Source: Acanthaster planci (Eukaryota > Echinodermata > Asteroidea > Valvatida > Acanthasteridae). Taken from it: a stretch of DNA of 64,000 bases. The position numbers and the translations under genes were made by a program. Shown one piece after another: positions 59,401 to 64,000 of the stretch (positions are counted from its first letter, which is position 1; each line of letters opens with the position of its first letter). Under the pieces are notes generated by a model, which made no database searches, was not told the origin of the DNA, and was given only the letters and a program-made list of their open reading frames with translations. Location: NCBI RefSeq assembly GCF_001949145.1, contig NW_019091548.1, positions 122,460-186,459 of the forward strand. The letters are read 5' to 3'.

Positions 59401-62276
59401 CAGAAAAATTCACTGAACTGCACTGATCTTCATGTATTTTAAAAGTTTGGAAGTGAGAGGGCCAATTTTTGGCAGGTCAGTAAATTGTTTAAGTTTCTAT
59501 CAACTAATGTGCTTGCAAACATTTACAAACGCCCTTTTCTGAGGTGATTTATAATGAAGTAAACAAATGAAAAAAAAAATGGAAATCTTGAAATTTTTGC
59601 AGAGTCTTTTTCCTATCCAAGGGTACCGGAAGTGGGCCTTATGATTAGGGGTCAACTTTCAGGCTCCATTTCCTACACAAGCAGCTCACAAGCTGTCTTC
59701 TTGTCAAATGAAAAAACAAGTATGAAAAGAGTTGTTTTTCTTCTTAGAAGCTGGCTGGCAATTCAAAGTGAGACATACATGTACAAGTAATATTTTTGCT
59801 TGGGGCCTGAGATTAATGTAAACACATGTGTGAAAAACCTATCAAGCTTTTTGGGTGACATCTACTTCATGCCTTTTAAATGAATAAATCAATGACTTAC
59901 GCTATTGACCACTCCTTCTGTGATGCACCAATTGAAGAAGGTACTTAACACACCATTCCTGTTGTGCAAGATATAAAAAACATTAAGTCAAAATAATGTA
60001 TGTACAACATACATGTATTCCAAACAATGTTGATCACTGGATTGAAGTAAAAGTACTTTCGGAATCCCGGCACATTACATGTACAAACAGTATACACGTA
60101 CATTGTATAGTGTACAATGTACATGTATATGTACACTACAGTGCAATTAAAAGTTAACCCTGGCAAACCGACTGCAAAAAAAGGAAAAGAATTTGCATGC
60201 GAACATTTTCACTGCCACTTTAACCTTCTGTGAATTCACAGAGAATCTGGTGCAAAAATATGCAAAAATGGTGCGAAAAATGTGCGAAAACTGCATCGTA
60301 CGAACAATTTGTGAAAACTGTGCAAAAATTTGTGTGCAAAAGTAATGTGAAAACTGTGCAAAAATGATGTACAAATGATGTGAAAAAAGTGTGAAAATGT
60401 CGGTGCGAAAACCTGCTCATCTAGGCTGGATAGATTCTGGACGATGTTGATGTCAGAGGCACGGAGCAAACACATTCTCAACAGATGTGAGTTGTACATG
60501 TAGTTGTGTCCTGGGCCTACACGTGTTGGGACTGAAATGGGTTTTACGTGTTGTGCTCATGGATCAATTTTGTGTACAAACAAGTGGTCGCCTGACTCCC
60601 CGAAGACACGATGAAGTAAACTGATTTCTAGCCCCAGGGACCACCCCATTTTTTTATCAATTTTTGCATGAATGAATAGGGTTTGAGTTGCCTGAACTCC
60701 TCACGAAAAATTCCACAAAGGAAGGAGAGAAGGTGGAGTTTTCTGGACGTTTGATCCACTAAAAAGCTGACTTTTTCAAGTTGAATTTTAGAGCCTTTCT
60801 GTTACATCTATATGTACAAGAAACTAGGTATTATTTTTGTGAAGAACGGCTCGGAAACAGCTCAGAAAGATTGAGATTTAGATTGAGAATGTGGATGCAT
60901 GACTGCCGAGCAATGAAGTGCACTGTGATTTCCAAATGGCAGTGGCCAGGCGTGTGTGCATGGCGGTCAGTCAATACAGCATCTGCACGCAGTAGCCTCA
61001 CACGTGCCGCAATACACAGGCACATACAGACTGCCTTCCAAGATTTTGTCTATGGTAATCACTGTATTTATTATTGCTTTTCCAAAATAAATAACAAGTA
61101 CTATCATGTTTGGTGGCTCTTCTGACTTTGTTCCTCTCAATTTTAACTAAAAAATTAGTGTGGTTAGGGGATGTTCTTGACAACTGTTCAGCTACATGTA
61201 CTTGTGAACTTTATACTTAAAACTTAATTTTGTTGGGGCTGGGGTTAAGTTGATTTTCAATTGGGTAAAAGTGTAAGTGTAAAAGTTTTCAAACCTGTGA
61301 AAAGTTTCCACACTTATGAAAATTGTTCACACCTGTGGAAAAAAGGTATGAAAATTTTTCCCACTGAGGGGAAAATTTTTCACAATTTTTGAAATGAATA
61401 TTCATTTTCTTGGATGGGAAAAAGTGTGAAAAATTTTCCCACTTTTGAGGTTAACTTTCAATTCTACAGTGTACAGTTTCACAAAATATACATGTAACAT
61501 GTGCACAACTCTAACAAACACCAAGCACTTGAATCAAAAACTAACATTTTTCTATTATGTGCCCTCTTTCAGATGTCTGACAAGCTATCTTCTGTAATAA
61601 TACAATGCTACAATGTATGTTTATTGTGAAAACATACCTATTATAGCAGAGTGGTTGCCATGGACAAAATCACAGAGAATGCATTATTGTTTTCTTACAA
61701 CTTCAAAACAAGTTGCCATTATTTTCATCTTAGTAGATGGTTTATTATTAAAGTTGAATTAAGCAGATAATAGATGAAGAATGCCTCTGCTTCATGATCC
61801 TAAAATCATGGTTGCTTTCGCAGGAATGGCAAAATTTGTCAATTTTTTCAAGAATTTAAAGAATGTTTTTTGCTTTGAGAAGACGGACATGGCCATTTAT
61901 TCACATCATGCTAGGGATGCAATTTAAAGTTAGACGCTAACAACTCGATATGTTAAAGACCTTCAAATATCAAAACTACATGTAAGTCCTGCAGTTAGAG
62001 TCAAACTATGCTTTCCTAGATTTGCATTTTCCTTGGTTGATGAATTCTGTTATGAACTTACATGTGTCTATTGTCAAAATGTACATGCAACCAGCAAAGA
62101 CATAAACCTAGTTCTAGAAACAAGATTCAGATTTGTCCCAAGTAGTGTTAAGATTCTGGTATCCCTGAAACCACTCTGGAAAGCAAACATCCTTACGTGA
62201 ACTTACCTATAGCCAAAACTGAACAAGCTGTACATCAGGGCAAGAAATGCATAGATTCCCATTGCAACGTAGATGG
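17263..62276 (-). CDS. HGSNAT: Heparan-alpha-glucosaminide N-acetyltransferase homologue (13 exons, 5' incomplete)
   Basis: HGSNAT is a lysosomal multi-pass membrane enzyme that passes acetyl groups from cytosolic acetyl-CoA to terminal glucosamine of heparan sulfate during its breakdown. Joined coding segments: 62276-62207, 59958-59901, 56559-56456, 54790-54714, 43164-43134, 39859-39723, 35313-35210 (or 35189), 34864-34743, 32919-32700, 27360-27286, 20181-20111, 18095-17983 and 17441-17263. All introns are GT-AG and all phases agree, giving 452 residues plus stop. Family landmarks in order: [10 protein letters not shown], the histidine of [16 protein letters not shown] matching the family's active-site His, [96 protein letters not shown] and the C-terminal YRINFFVKI. 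The lumenal N-terminal region is missing and should lie right of 62.3 kb. Intron 10 contains a DIRS element, and LINE, Penelope, LTR and hAT relics sit in others. No stop or frameshift was found in the exons, so the gene looks functional. Confidence 0.93.
17983..18095 (-). CDS. HGSNAT: HGSNAT-like exon 12
   Basis: It encodes [20 protein letters not shown] followed by [17 protein letters not shown]: one membrane helix and the W-x-G-x-PFF segment of the family. It is flanked by TGCAG and GTAAGT. Both junctions are in phase 1. Confidence 0.92.
18226..18290 (+). repeat. tRNA-like SINE remnant
   Basis: ACTCAGTTGGTAGAGCTCAG resembles a tRNA A-box region, followed by GGCTGTTGTTCTAGGGTCAC and a decayed B box. 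This is the order seen in tRNA-derived SINEs. The 3' body was not identified. Confidence 0.4.
18839..19551. repeat. Three GTTCCCxxATGGAAC palindromes in an intron
   Basis: GTTCCCTAATGGAAC (18839-18853), GTTCCCAGATGGAAC (19433-19447) and GTTCCCAAATGGAAC (19537-19551) share a 6-bp inverted arm. Related phrases such as GTGTTCCTATTGGGAGCAA lie between the last two. They may be internal units of one decayed element. The rest of this intron segment holds no recognised gene. Confidence 0.4.
20111..20181 (-). CDS. HGSNAT: HGSNAT-like exon 11
   Basis: It encodes [20 protein letters not shown] followed by KNLW. The EGxIPxxKNLW motif is conserved in HGSNAT. The acceptor is ATCCCAG and the donor GTAAGC. 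The DIRS element begins about 420 bases upstream in the intron. Confidence 0.92.
20668..20699 (+). repeat. DIRS terminal inverted repeat, left copy
   Basis: The 32 bases beginning GCAAATTCCTTTGCGTCTGA are the exact reverse complement of 25553-25584. Complementarity continues weakly inward through CTTCTGATCAAC. Confidence 0.9.
20700..21992 (-). pseudogene. DIRS tyrosine recombinase region (broken)
   Basis: The N-terminal part shows [20 protein letters not shown] and [15 protein letters not shown], the core-binding region of DIRS recombinases. The catalytic part has [11 protein letters not shown] with the first catalytic arginine, then SAQDIRAV where HxxR is expected, and [15 protein letters not shown] near the usual tyrosine. 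The histidine is replaced by glutamine (codon at 21261-21263). Several frameshifts break the reading frame (about 21.4, 21.75 and 21.3 kb). Confidence 0.8.
20821..20919. repeat. DIRS internal complementary region
   Basis: Bases 20821-20875 (GACTGTTTGGGGTAGGTATT onward) are the reverse complement of the left outer flank 20604-20658. Bases 20876-20919 (TTCTACTTTCAACCTACCCC onward) are the reverse complement of the right outer flank 25585-25627. In DIRS elements this region templates completion of the ends of the circular intermediate. Confidence 0.8.
22051..23017 (-). pseudogene. DIRS RNase H and connecting region (with 168-bp tandem duplication)
   Basis: RNase H landmarks: [16 protein letters not shown] with the first catalytic aspartate, [18 protein letters not shown] with the catalytic glutamate, then [15 protein letters not shown] and [16 protein letters not shown]. 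The connector continues as [20 protein letters not shown]. An exact in-frame tandem duplication places two copies of the glutamate segment in series. A frameshift follows it. Confidence 0.8.
22612..22947. repeat. 168-bp tandem duplication inside RNase H
   Basis: Copy 1 (22612-22779) and copy 2 (22780-22947) differ at one base (GTTTACC versus GTTTGCC). The length is a multiple of three. The near identity, beside a decayed element, indicates a recent event or an assembly duplication. Confidence 0.9.
23330..23997 (-). pseudogene. DIRS reverse transcriptase (inactivated)
   Basis: Two overlapping frames together show [20 protein letters not shown] and [10 protein letters not shown], then [37 protein letters not shown] and [13 protein letters not shown]. 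The YLDD catalytic box reads stop-LDD because the tyrosine codon is TAA (23450-23452). A frameshift separates the fingers and palm parts near 23.75 kb. Confidence 0.85.
24077..25558 (-). pseudogene. DIRS gag-like region (frameshifted)
   Basis: Successive open pieces on the minus strand (25558-25100, 25057-24785, 24568-24077) cover about 1.5 kb. The first starts with [18 protein letters not shown] inside the right inverted repeat and is rich in Ser, Lys and His. The last contains [20 protein letters not shown] and a basic, Arg/Ser/Pro-rich end typical of nucleic-acid-binding gag tails. Frameshifts separate the parts. Confidence 0.7.
25553..25584 (-). repeat. DIRS terminal inverted repeat, right copy
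   Basis: TAGCAAATTGAATCAGACGC and the following 12 bases are the exact complement of 20668-20699. The outward flank to 25627 matches the internal complementary region. Confidence 0.9.
25628..27285. other. Intron 10 remainder, no gene seen
   Basis: AT-rich intronic sequence between the DIRS element and exon 10. No protein-like segment or clear repeat was recognised. Confidence 0.5.
27286..27360 (-). CDS. HGSNAT: HGSNAT-like exon 10
   Basis: It encodes [20 protein letters not shown] followed by WTLIT, the AGKIL segment and start of the next helix in HGSNAT. The acceptor is TTGTTAAG and the donor GTGAG. Both ends are in phase 0. The polypyrimidine tract is short but usable. Confidence 0.9.
28140..32000 (+). 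pseudogene. Degenerate non-LTR (LINE) retrotransposon, CR1/L2-like, antisense to HGSNAT
   Basis: LINEs encode an endonuclease and reverse transcriptase that prime on nicked DNA. On the plus strand, [10 protein letters not shown] appears near 28200 and SNDVDxASITETxIT-like endonuclease sequence near 28710-28760 (seen as [18 protein letters not shown]). [13 protein letters not shown] follows at about 29850. The RT begins with [16 protein letters not shown] (about 30620) and [14 protein letters not shown], then ISLIPVF and KYVDDLTL with the YVDD box at 31210-31221. The last part shows [11 protein letters not shown]. Many stops and frameshifts make it dead. Bases 28.8-29.7 kb gave no clear match and may be an insertion. 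Confidence 0.75.
31925..31989 (+). repeat. 13-bp minisatellite, five units
   Basis: CCAGCCAACTCTT is repeated five times without change at the end of the LINE remnant. It may have grown from the element's 3' end. Confidence 0.9.
32001..32699. other. Intron 9 segment, no gene seen
   Basis: Unannotated intronic DNA with a short ATAATAATAATAAT run at about 32672-32692 next to exon 9. Confidence 0.5.
32700..32919 (-). CDS. HGSNAT: HGSNAT-like exon 9
   Basis: This is the largest exon (73 complete codons). It encodes [20 protein letters not shown], then [40 protein letters not shown] and a helix. NCTGGAxGYIDR and YDPEGILG are the most diagnostic HGSNAT motifs. The asparagine of NCT is a possible N-glycosylation site in this lumenal loop. 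Confidence 0.96.
33480..33900 (+). repeat. Dispersed repeat, copy 1 (inverted relative to 45.2-45.6 kb)
   Basis: ACCTTTTGCTGCCGGGGAAC, TGTAACAAAAGACTGTACTT, TGGAACAAAAGACC, ACAAAAGTGCACTGCTGCATG and GGGCTCTCTTTATAGGGCAA recur as complements in 45220-45640. No coding capacity was seen. Confidence 0.55.
33901..34742. other. Intron 8 segment, no gene seen
   Basis: AT-rich intronic DNA with ACATGTAC palindromes near 34086-34105. Nothing coding was recognised. Confidence 0.5.
34743..34864 (-). CDS. HGSNAT: HGSNAT-like exon 8
   Basis: It encodes [20 protein letters not shown], a helix ([16 protein letters not shown]) and PGCP. The LPVPGCP motif at the end of a membrane helix is conserved. The acceptor is CTTTTCAG and the donor GTAAGC. 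Confidence 0.92.
35210..35313 (-). CDS. HGSNAT: HGSNAT-like exon 7 (3' boundary ambiguous)
   Basis: It encodes [20 protein letters not shown] and [14 protein letters not shown]. FRxPGVLQR is a hallmark of the family. Two donors keep the frame: GTTGAG (exon edge 35210) or GTCAGT (edge 35189, seven extra residues). The second has the better donor consensus, the first gives the shorter lumenal loop. Confidence 0.9.
36060..36213 (+). repeat. 77-bp tandem duplication
   Basis: The unit starts TGTTTTTTAATGCAAAAACT and ends ATATGGCGGCTGTA. Copy 2 (36137-36213) differs from copy 1 (36060-36136) at one base (CACCCC versus CAACCC). Confidence 0.9.
37181..38530 (+). mobile_element. Solo LTR of an LTR retrotransposon (1.35 kb)
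   Basis: The segment starts TGTGGCG and ends CGCCACA, a TG...CA pair with 7-bp inverted tips. It is flanked by GTAC on both sides (37177-37180 and 38531-38534), a 4-bp target-site duplication as in Ty3/Gypsy or Pao/BEL insertions. A TATATAAAG box lies at about 38172-38180 and AATAAA near 38435, in the order expected of U3 and R. No internal gag-pol is present, so it probably arose by LTR recombination. Confidence 0.7.
37953..38075 (+). repeat. GAGGGTTACCCTG-type tandem array within the LTR
   Basis: About five imperfect units of roughly 22 bases (GAGGGTTACCCTGATCACTG and variants) lie upstream of the TATA-like box. Position suggests enhancer-type repeats of U3. Confidence 0.75.
39723..39859 (-). 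CDS. HGSNAT: HGSNAT-like exon 6
   Basis: It encodes [20 protein letters not shown], a basic cytosolic stretch (LKKIIRR) and a helix ending LGIMLD. FVFIMGxS is a family signature. The acceptor is TGTCCTAG and the donor GTGAGT. Confidence 0.95.
39860..41180. other. Intron 5 segment, no gene seen
   Basis: Intronic DNA with stops in all frames. No family resemblance was found in the short open frames. Confidence 0.5.
41190..41385 (+). repeat. Three imperfect units of about 60-66 bp, each ending like a 3' splice site
   Basis: Each unit ends in a polypyrimidine tract plus CAGGT (CCCTCTCTACAGGTAATTGC, CCTCCCTGCAGGTAATTGC, CCCTCTCTACAGGTATG), preceded by TTGTCATCTTCTCTG-like sequence. The array lies just upstream of the Penelope-like fragment. 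Confidence 0.7.
41470..42085 (+). pseudogene. Penelope-like retroelement N-terminal fragment
   Basis: Open pieces on the plus strand include [34 protein letters not shown] and [12 protein letters not shown] followed by EFFFDS. The pattern LSxxxLTxxE-x-LSKGLxFCPT, then R-R-x-R-x-x-FF, recurs before the RT domain of Penelope-like elements. Stops and frameshifts are present and the RT itself was not seen. Assignment is from pattern memory, so other retroelements remain possible. Confidence 0.5.
42086..43133. other. Intron 5 segment, no gene seen
   Basis: Non-coding intronic DNA. A T-run (42249-42262) and an AAAAACAAGGAA tract are the only low-complexity features noted. Confidence 0.5.
43134..43164 (-). 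CDS. HGSNAT: HGSNAT-like exon 5 (31-bp micro-exon)
   Basis: It encodes LTVADLVFP plus parts of the flanking Gly and Trp codons, giving [11 protein letters not shown]. The motif is nearly invariant in the family. The acceptor is CTTTTCAG and the donor GTAAGT. An exon this small is easily missed by automated gene finders. Confidence 0.92.
43600..43745. repeat. Copy of the TTTCAACCxAATCGGAC dispersed repeat
   Basis: TGCCAAGTTTCAACTGAATC followed by GGACTCGTACTTCATAC matches phrases at 51.2, 51.37, 52.8 and 52.95 kb, here next to a TCATCTTATGATGTCA-like motif. Confidence 0.5.
44030..44600. repeat. Intronic duplication, copy 1
   Basis: The copy includes ACATGGATGTTGATGAG, TTGCTTGGTTGTCCAACAGC, GCTTCTGATATGTACATGTA and TCTCTAGCTTTCACTTAAGC. 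All recur in the same order at 46.03-46.37 kb. Its left part (44040-44150), read on the minus strand, is open as [19 protein letters not shown], then [11 protein letters not shown]. Confidence 0.6.
45220..45640 (-). repeat. Dispersed repeat, copy 2 (inverted relative to 33.5-33.9 kb)
   Basis: The complementary phrases include GGCACTTTTGTCCC, GGTCTTTTGTTCCGAGTAC, GGTCTTTTGTTACAAGG and TTAGCATGCAGTGGTGCT. Divergence is high, so the copies are old. Confidence 0.55.
45700..46375. repeat. Intronic duplication, copy 2
   Basis: It is offset by about 1.75 kb from copy 1, with the same order of landmarks (TTTGATGAAG near its left end, then ACATGGATGTTGAAT, TTGCTTGGTTGTACAGCAGC and TCTCTAGCTTTCACTTAGGC). 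The ORF-like left part is more decayed than in copy 1. Confidence 0.6.
46376..47810. other. Intron 4 segment, no gene seen
   Basis: Open frames here (for example 46980-47393 on the plus strand, 137 codons) show no family resemblance. Nothing else was recognised. Confidence 0.4.
47811..48120. repeat. Repeat with TGACGTCATCATGACGTCA and a coding-like tail
   Basis: Two overlapping CRE-like TGACGTCA-type palindromes at about 47819-47838 are followed by sequence whose minus strand reads [20 protein letters not shown]. The following AGAAGAAGAAACTAGACCTC and CTTGTGGACAGAAC phrases match 52.44-52.49 kb. Confidence 0.5.
48771..49020 (-). CDS. Unassigned open segment, possible last exon of an unknown gene
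   Basis: The minus strand is open for 78 codons: [20 protein letters not shown], then an acidic Ser/Thr-rich tail ending QNDSVLDDF-stop. A CTGATACAG sequence just upstream (about 49016-49024) could be a splice acceptor. The composition looks protein-like, but no family was recognised. It lies inside HGSNAT intron 4 close to the assembly gap. It may be a nested gene, a transposon exon or chance. Confidence 0.3.
49081..49369. other. Assembly gap (N run)
   Basis: 289 undetermined bases. The flanking LINE fragment runs into the gap. Confidence 1.
49370..49577 (-). pseudogene. LINE (CR1/L2-like) ORF2 C-terminal fragment
   Basis: The minus strand reads [20 protein letters not shown] and [20 protein letters not shown], then [10 protein letters not shown]. 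HWLPxxxRIxFKILLLTFKxLHGxxPxYL is the conserved post-RT segment of CR1- and L2-type LINEs. It is truncated by the gap. Confidence 0.8.
50393..50830 (-). pseudogene. Copy of an orphan, probably mobile, protein family
   Basis: A start at about 50799 gives [20 protein letters not shown]. After a frameshift or short intron comes [20 protein letters not shown], then [20 protein letters not shown] and YGKAYELH. A second frameshift leads to [20 protein letters not shown] and then to [10 protein letters not shown]. The layout (Trp-x-x-x-x-x-CAxEW, a Cys/His stretch, a basic Ser-rich linker, then a xLPxxC segment) resembles many multicopy uncharacterised proteins of marine invertebrates. Function is unknown. 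It lies in HGSNAT intron 4, same strand. Confidence 0.45.
51170..52080. repeat. Tandem-like duplication, copy 1
   Basis: Landmarks: GCAAGGTTTCAACCCAATCG, AATACAAAACATTATTTGTT, AATGTGATCTGCTCTCAG, GGACTTTTTATTATAACTTC, AAATTTCACACG and AAGATCATCATCCATATCAA. The same series recurs about 1.5 kb to the right. Confidence 0.72.
52570..53600. repeat. Tandem-like duplication, copy 2, with CRE-like TGACGTCATCA motifs
   Basis: It repeats the landmark series of copy 1 (ATAATGTGATCTGCTCTCAG, GGACTTTTTATTATAACTTC, AAGATCATCATCCACATCAA). GATGACGTCATCATC or close variants lie at about 52606-52622, 52735-52750 and 52880-52900, each followed some 60 bases on by a TTTxAACCCAATCG-like phrase. Confidence 0.68.
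53640..53900 (-). repeat. tRNA-derived SINE
   Basis: Read on the minus strand, GGTTCGAGTCCTGGC is a tRNA B box, followed by TTTAAGTACATTTGGTTTCC, AGTCAATTCTCGCTCTTGTA, GGTTTTCTTC and ATGCTGATTAATAAAG. The same body occurs on the plus strand at 57.87-58.08 kb. Confidence 0.72.
53901..54713. other. Intron 4 segment, no gene seen
   Basis: Non-coding intronic DNA. No repeats beyond short TACATGTA palindromes were recognised. Confidence 0.5.
54714..54790 (-). CDS. HGSNAT: HGSNAT-like exon 4
   Basis: It encodes [20 protein letters not shown] followed by HARWN. The NxGGGxYWxFxHAxWN motif contains the histidine that aligns with the active-site His of human HGSNAT (His269 in the usual numbering). 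The acceptor is TTTTATAG and the donor GTAAGA. Confidence 0.95.
54791..56455. other. Intron 3, no gene recognised
   Basis: The open frame at 56047-56430 (127 codons, plus strand) includes a GC-rich part with the hairpin AGCGCCGCACGGCGCT near 56224-56240. Its translation resembles no known family. No other feature was seen. Confidence 0.4.
56456..56559 (-). CDS. HGSNAT: HGSNAT-like exon 3
   Basis: It encodes [20 protein letters not shown] then [15 protein letters not shown]. The Ser/Thr/Pro-rich half is the variable cytosolic linker. RLxSxDxFRG is the strongly conserved start of the transporter-like core. The acceptor is TTTTTCTAG and the donor GTATGT. Confidence 0.95.
56641..58587. mobile_element. 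hAT-like non-autonomous DNA element (1.95 kb)
   Basis: It begins CAGGCCTCGAACTT and ends with the complement-like AAATTTGAGGCCTG, terminal inverted repeats of the CAGGCCT type used by hAT-like elements. CTGATG lies directly on both sides (56635-56640 and 58588-58593). hAT duplications are normally 8 bp, so the 6-bp match is imperfect support. GC-rich interior sequence (57.2-57.5 kb) has no recognised transposase. A tRNA-derived SINE sits inside. Confidence 0.55.
57855..58080 (+). repeat. tRNA-derived SINE nested in the hAT-like element
   Basis: GGCCCGGGTTCGAGTCCCAG contains a tRNA B box. The body TTTAAGTGCATTTGGTTTCC, AGTCCATACTCGCTCTTGCA, GGTTTTCTTC and ATGCTGATTCATAAAG matches the 53.6-53.9 kb copy in the opposite orientation. 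It ends in CATTAAAACCAAAACAGCAA. Confidence 0.75.
58594..59900. other. Intron 2 segment, no gene seen
   Basis: Intronic DNA with ACATGTAC palindromes. No coding or repeat family was recognised. Confidence 0.5.
59901..59958 (-). CDS. HGSNAT: HGSNAT-like exon 2
   Basis: It encodes [19 protein letters not shown], the variable cytosolic linker after the first helix. The sequence itself is not diagnostic. Support comes from flanking CACAACAG and GTAAGT sites, correct phase with exons 1 and 3, and one open frame. Confidence 0.75.
60240..60415. repeat. Imperfect TGTGCAAAAATG-type tandem repeat
   Basis: About a dozen variants of GTGCAAAAAT / GTGAAAACTGTGCAAAAA lie head to tail, with a unit of roughly 10-14 bases. 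It lies in intron 1. Confidence 0.75.
61285..61445. repeat. A/T-rich repeat of GTGTGAAAATTTTTCCCAC-like units in both orientations
   Basis: Phrases such as GAAAATTTTTCCCACT, GGGGAAAATTTTTCACA and GTGTGAAAAATTTTCCCAC alternate in orientation and can fold on themselves. No coding sequence is present. Confidence 0.65.
61446..62206. other. Intron 1 segment, no gene seen
   Basis: AT-rich intronic DNA next to exon 1. Nothing was recognised. Confidence 0.5.
62207..62276 (-). CDS. HGSNAT: HGSNAT-like exon 1 of those visible (first membrane helix)
   Basis: It encodes [20 protein letters not shown] followed by GY and a split Arg. A single hydrophobic helix at this place matches the first transmembrane segment that follows the lumenal domain in HGSNAT. 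The acceptor is TTTCCTGCAG and the donor GTAAGT. The exon is not the true first: it begins inside a codon. Confidence 0.82.
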
Positions 62277-62528
62277 CTGCAGGAAACAAAGAGGGATTTT
62301 CATGGAACAACCTCCATGTCAGAGATATATCCGTCCAGTGATCCGTCCAGTATTCCAACAGTGCAGACGTAAAATCAAGCACACTGTACATGTGTATATA
62401 CATGTACATGTACGTACATGGAGGTCCTATGGGAAACTACTGGTACATCAAAATAAATATGGTACCGGTACATTACATGAGCATAAGATGAGCCCCATCA
62501 GCCAGCTGTGTGCCAACTCACATGACTC

Positions 62529-62591
62529 AGATACTGGTACCCTGAGCAAACATGCCAGTACCATGTACTAGTATGTTTGCTCAGGGTATCT
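62529..62591. repeat. Imperfect hairpin
   Basis: CCCTGAGCAAACAT pairs with ATGTTTGCTCAGGG, extended outward by AGATAC/GTATCT with a small bulge. The loop is about 20 bases. GGTACCGGTACATT-type short palindromes surround it. Confidence 0.75.
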
Positions 62592-63235
62592 GGCTGCGGC
62601 TTATACAGTACTGGTACATTGATTCTCATACAGGAAAATATCCCTGCGGCTTATACTCTGGGCTTACACAGTAGCATTTGAAGAACGAAATTAGTCATGA
62701 AAAGCTGCACCTCAGCCAGGGTCATGTGTTAAAGGTGGTGCACCAAGCCAGGCAGTCATCGTCACTGGCAGCTGTTAAGGTTCACTCTACTCACGTGTTG
62801 GAAATACGAATAGACTTGCAAATGTACTGCAAGTACCATTCACACCTCACAAATTGTATGGTGCTTCTATTTGGTTTTGTTGTGTATGTAAATCCACGTT
62901 ATTTACTGTATTTTACTGGTCAATTGGTGACTGTGGCCATGGAGGAATTTTTGACTTTAGAATTTGGAAGCTTTACAAACTGAAACCACATCATAATGGT
63001 CAGCTTACACAGACACTATTAATTAACACAGATGAGGAGGAAGGGTCACAAACGAGGATGCTGAGTAAAGTGCTCATAATCCATTAGCACATTAGCAATT
63101 CTTTCACATCAAAAACCCTCATATTTTAATCTTTCAAACTTAACTTCACATAAATTTTGGATTTTTGCCCTGCACAACGTGAATTTTGAACACTGTATTC
63201 TCAGTGTTTGCCCCCGATGGCTTGTGAAAAAACCA
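62592..63235. other. Upstream intron or 5' flank, no gene seen
   Basis: No further HGSNAT exon was recognised here. The lumenal-domain exons are poorly conserved, so one could be missed. Confidence 0.4.
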
Positions 63236-63237
63236 AA

Positions 63238-63330
63238 AGCATACTCAGGTGGGACTCAAACCCACAAATTCCTGCTTACTAGAGCAGACGTCTTCACCAC
63301 TCAACCACCGAGTTTACCGGTGTCGGCATA
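63238..63330 (-). repeat. tRNA-like SINE head or tRNA pseudogene
   Basis: The minus strand reads GGTGGTTGAGTGGTGAAGAC (A-box-like), GTCTGCTCTAGTAAGCAGGA and GTGGGTTTGAGTCCCACC (B box with a 5-bp T-stem, 7-base loop). The acceptor stem could not be matched, so a functional tRNA is unlikely. A poly-A run of 13 (plus strand, about 63416-63428) lies nearby. Confidence 0.6.
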
Positions 63331-64000
63331 TTAGTTCATCCTCCCAATTCCATGTAACTTTTGTTGGCCACTTGGAAAAAGTTATTTCGTTTTTCATTCC
63401 CTTCCCCACCCCGTCAAAAAAAAAAAAGCTGTGTGACCAACCAAACCAGGACACTCATCCAGCACGCCAAAATTAGTAATTTGAGGACTTGTGAAAGTCT
63501 TTTTAATAGTGAAACTCGTTCACAAGCTCCTTACACTTGAGGATTGTATGTGTAATGAAACCATTTACATGAACATAAATGAACTACATGTCATGTTTCA
63601 GCATGCAGCACAATGACATTTGTGCTTGGACATCGTAAGGTGCGGTGTGGCTTATAAACCACTGTGGCTAATACACCGTCTTTCAATCTTACATTGTAAT
63701 TTGCAGACGTTTGTGTGCTGCGGCTTGTATTCTGCATGGCCTACACTACCGCTAAGAATTTACCGTGCCTACTTGCCCTATTTGCGGGAGGGATTAACAA
63801 AGGGCAAAGGGAGTGCCACACCCTTTCCTGGAAACTCTTAACTGCAGGCACAGTGCCCGCAAAGCTTAACAGAATGAGTGACACAACGCCGTGTTGCCTG
63901 ATTTTTATGACAGACCATGGTATTTTATTTATATCACGTTCATTTCTGAACAACGCTTCATTTATGAAATAGCCTTGTTTTTTCGGTAGTCCTTGTAAAT
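63331..64000. other. Right-edge flank, no gene seen
   Basis: No conserved coding segment was recognised up to the window edge. Confidence 0.4.

Noticed and set aside
63238-63330. Functional tRNA gene
   Set aside because: Boxes A and B are present, but no acceptor stem or clean anticodon arm could be built, and similar tRNA-type SINEs occur elsewhere in the window.

Overview
This window is animal nuclear DNA. Coding sequence is sparse, split by large GT-AG introns, and surrounded by many retroelements and palindromic repeats. The proteins, a DIRS-type tyrosine-recombinase retrotransposon, a Penelope-like fragment, tRNA-derived repeats and the very common palindrome TACATGTA suggest a marine invertebrate deuterostome (echinoderm, hemichordate or amphioxus-like). 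The species cannot be fixed from sequence alone. Bases 49081-49369 are an assembly gap.

Two host genes are supported, both on the minus strand. The main one is a homologue of HGSNAT, the lysosomal heparan-alpha-glucosaminide N-acetyltransferase. Thirteen exons between 62276 and 17263 join in consistent phase to give about 452 C-terminal residues, from the first membrane segment to the stop codon. The N-terminal lumenal domain was not found and should lie beyond the right edge. Downstream of it, at 12286-12094, is a candidate first coding exon of a MYST acetyltransferase of the KAT8/MOF type. Its remaining exons were not found, so most of 1-12 kb is probably its first intron.

Layout. 0-12 kb: intron-like DNA holding palindromic elements, including a foldback-like element at 10.0-11.8 kb with two histone-type 3' stem-loops. 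12.1-12.3 kb: KAT8-like exon 1. 12.7-14.8 kb: another long-inverted-repeat element and retroelement debris. 15-17.3 kb: 3' flank of HGSNAT. 17.3-62.3 kb: HGSNAT exons with introns containing a 5 kb DIRS element (20.6-25.6 kb, sense to the gene), a decayed LINE (28.1-32.0 kb, antisense), a solo LTR (37.2-38.5 kb), a Penelope-like fragment (41.5-42.1 kb), duplicated repeats at 44-46 and 51-53.6 kb, an orphan ORF family copy (50.4-50.8 kb), tRNA-type SINEs and a hAT-like element (56.6-58.6 kb). 62.3-64 kb: intron or upstream flank with a hairpin and a tRNA-like repeat.

The most unusual material is the 5.6-14.3 kb cluster of inverted-repeat elements, above all the one carrying histone stem-loops, and the well preserved terminal and internal complementary structure of the DIRS element.
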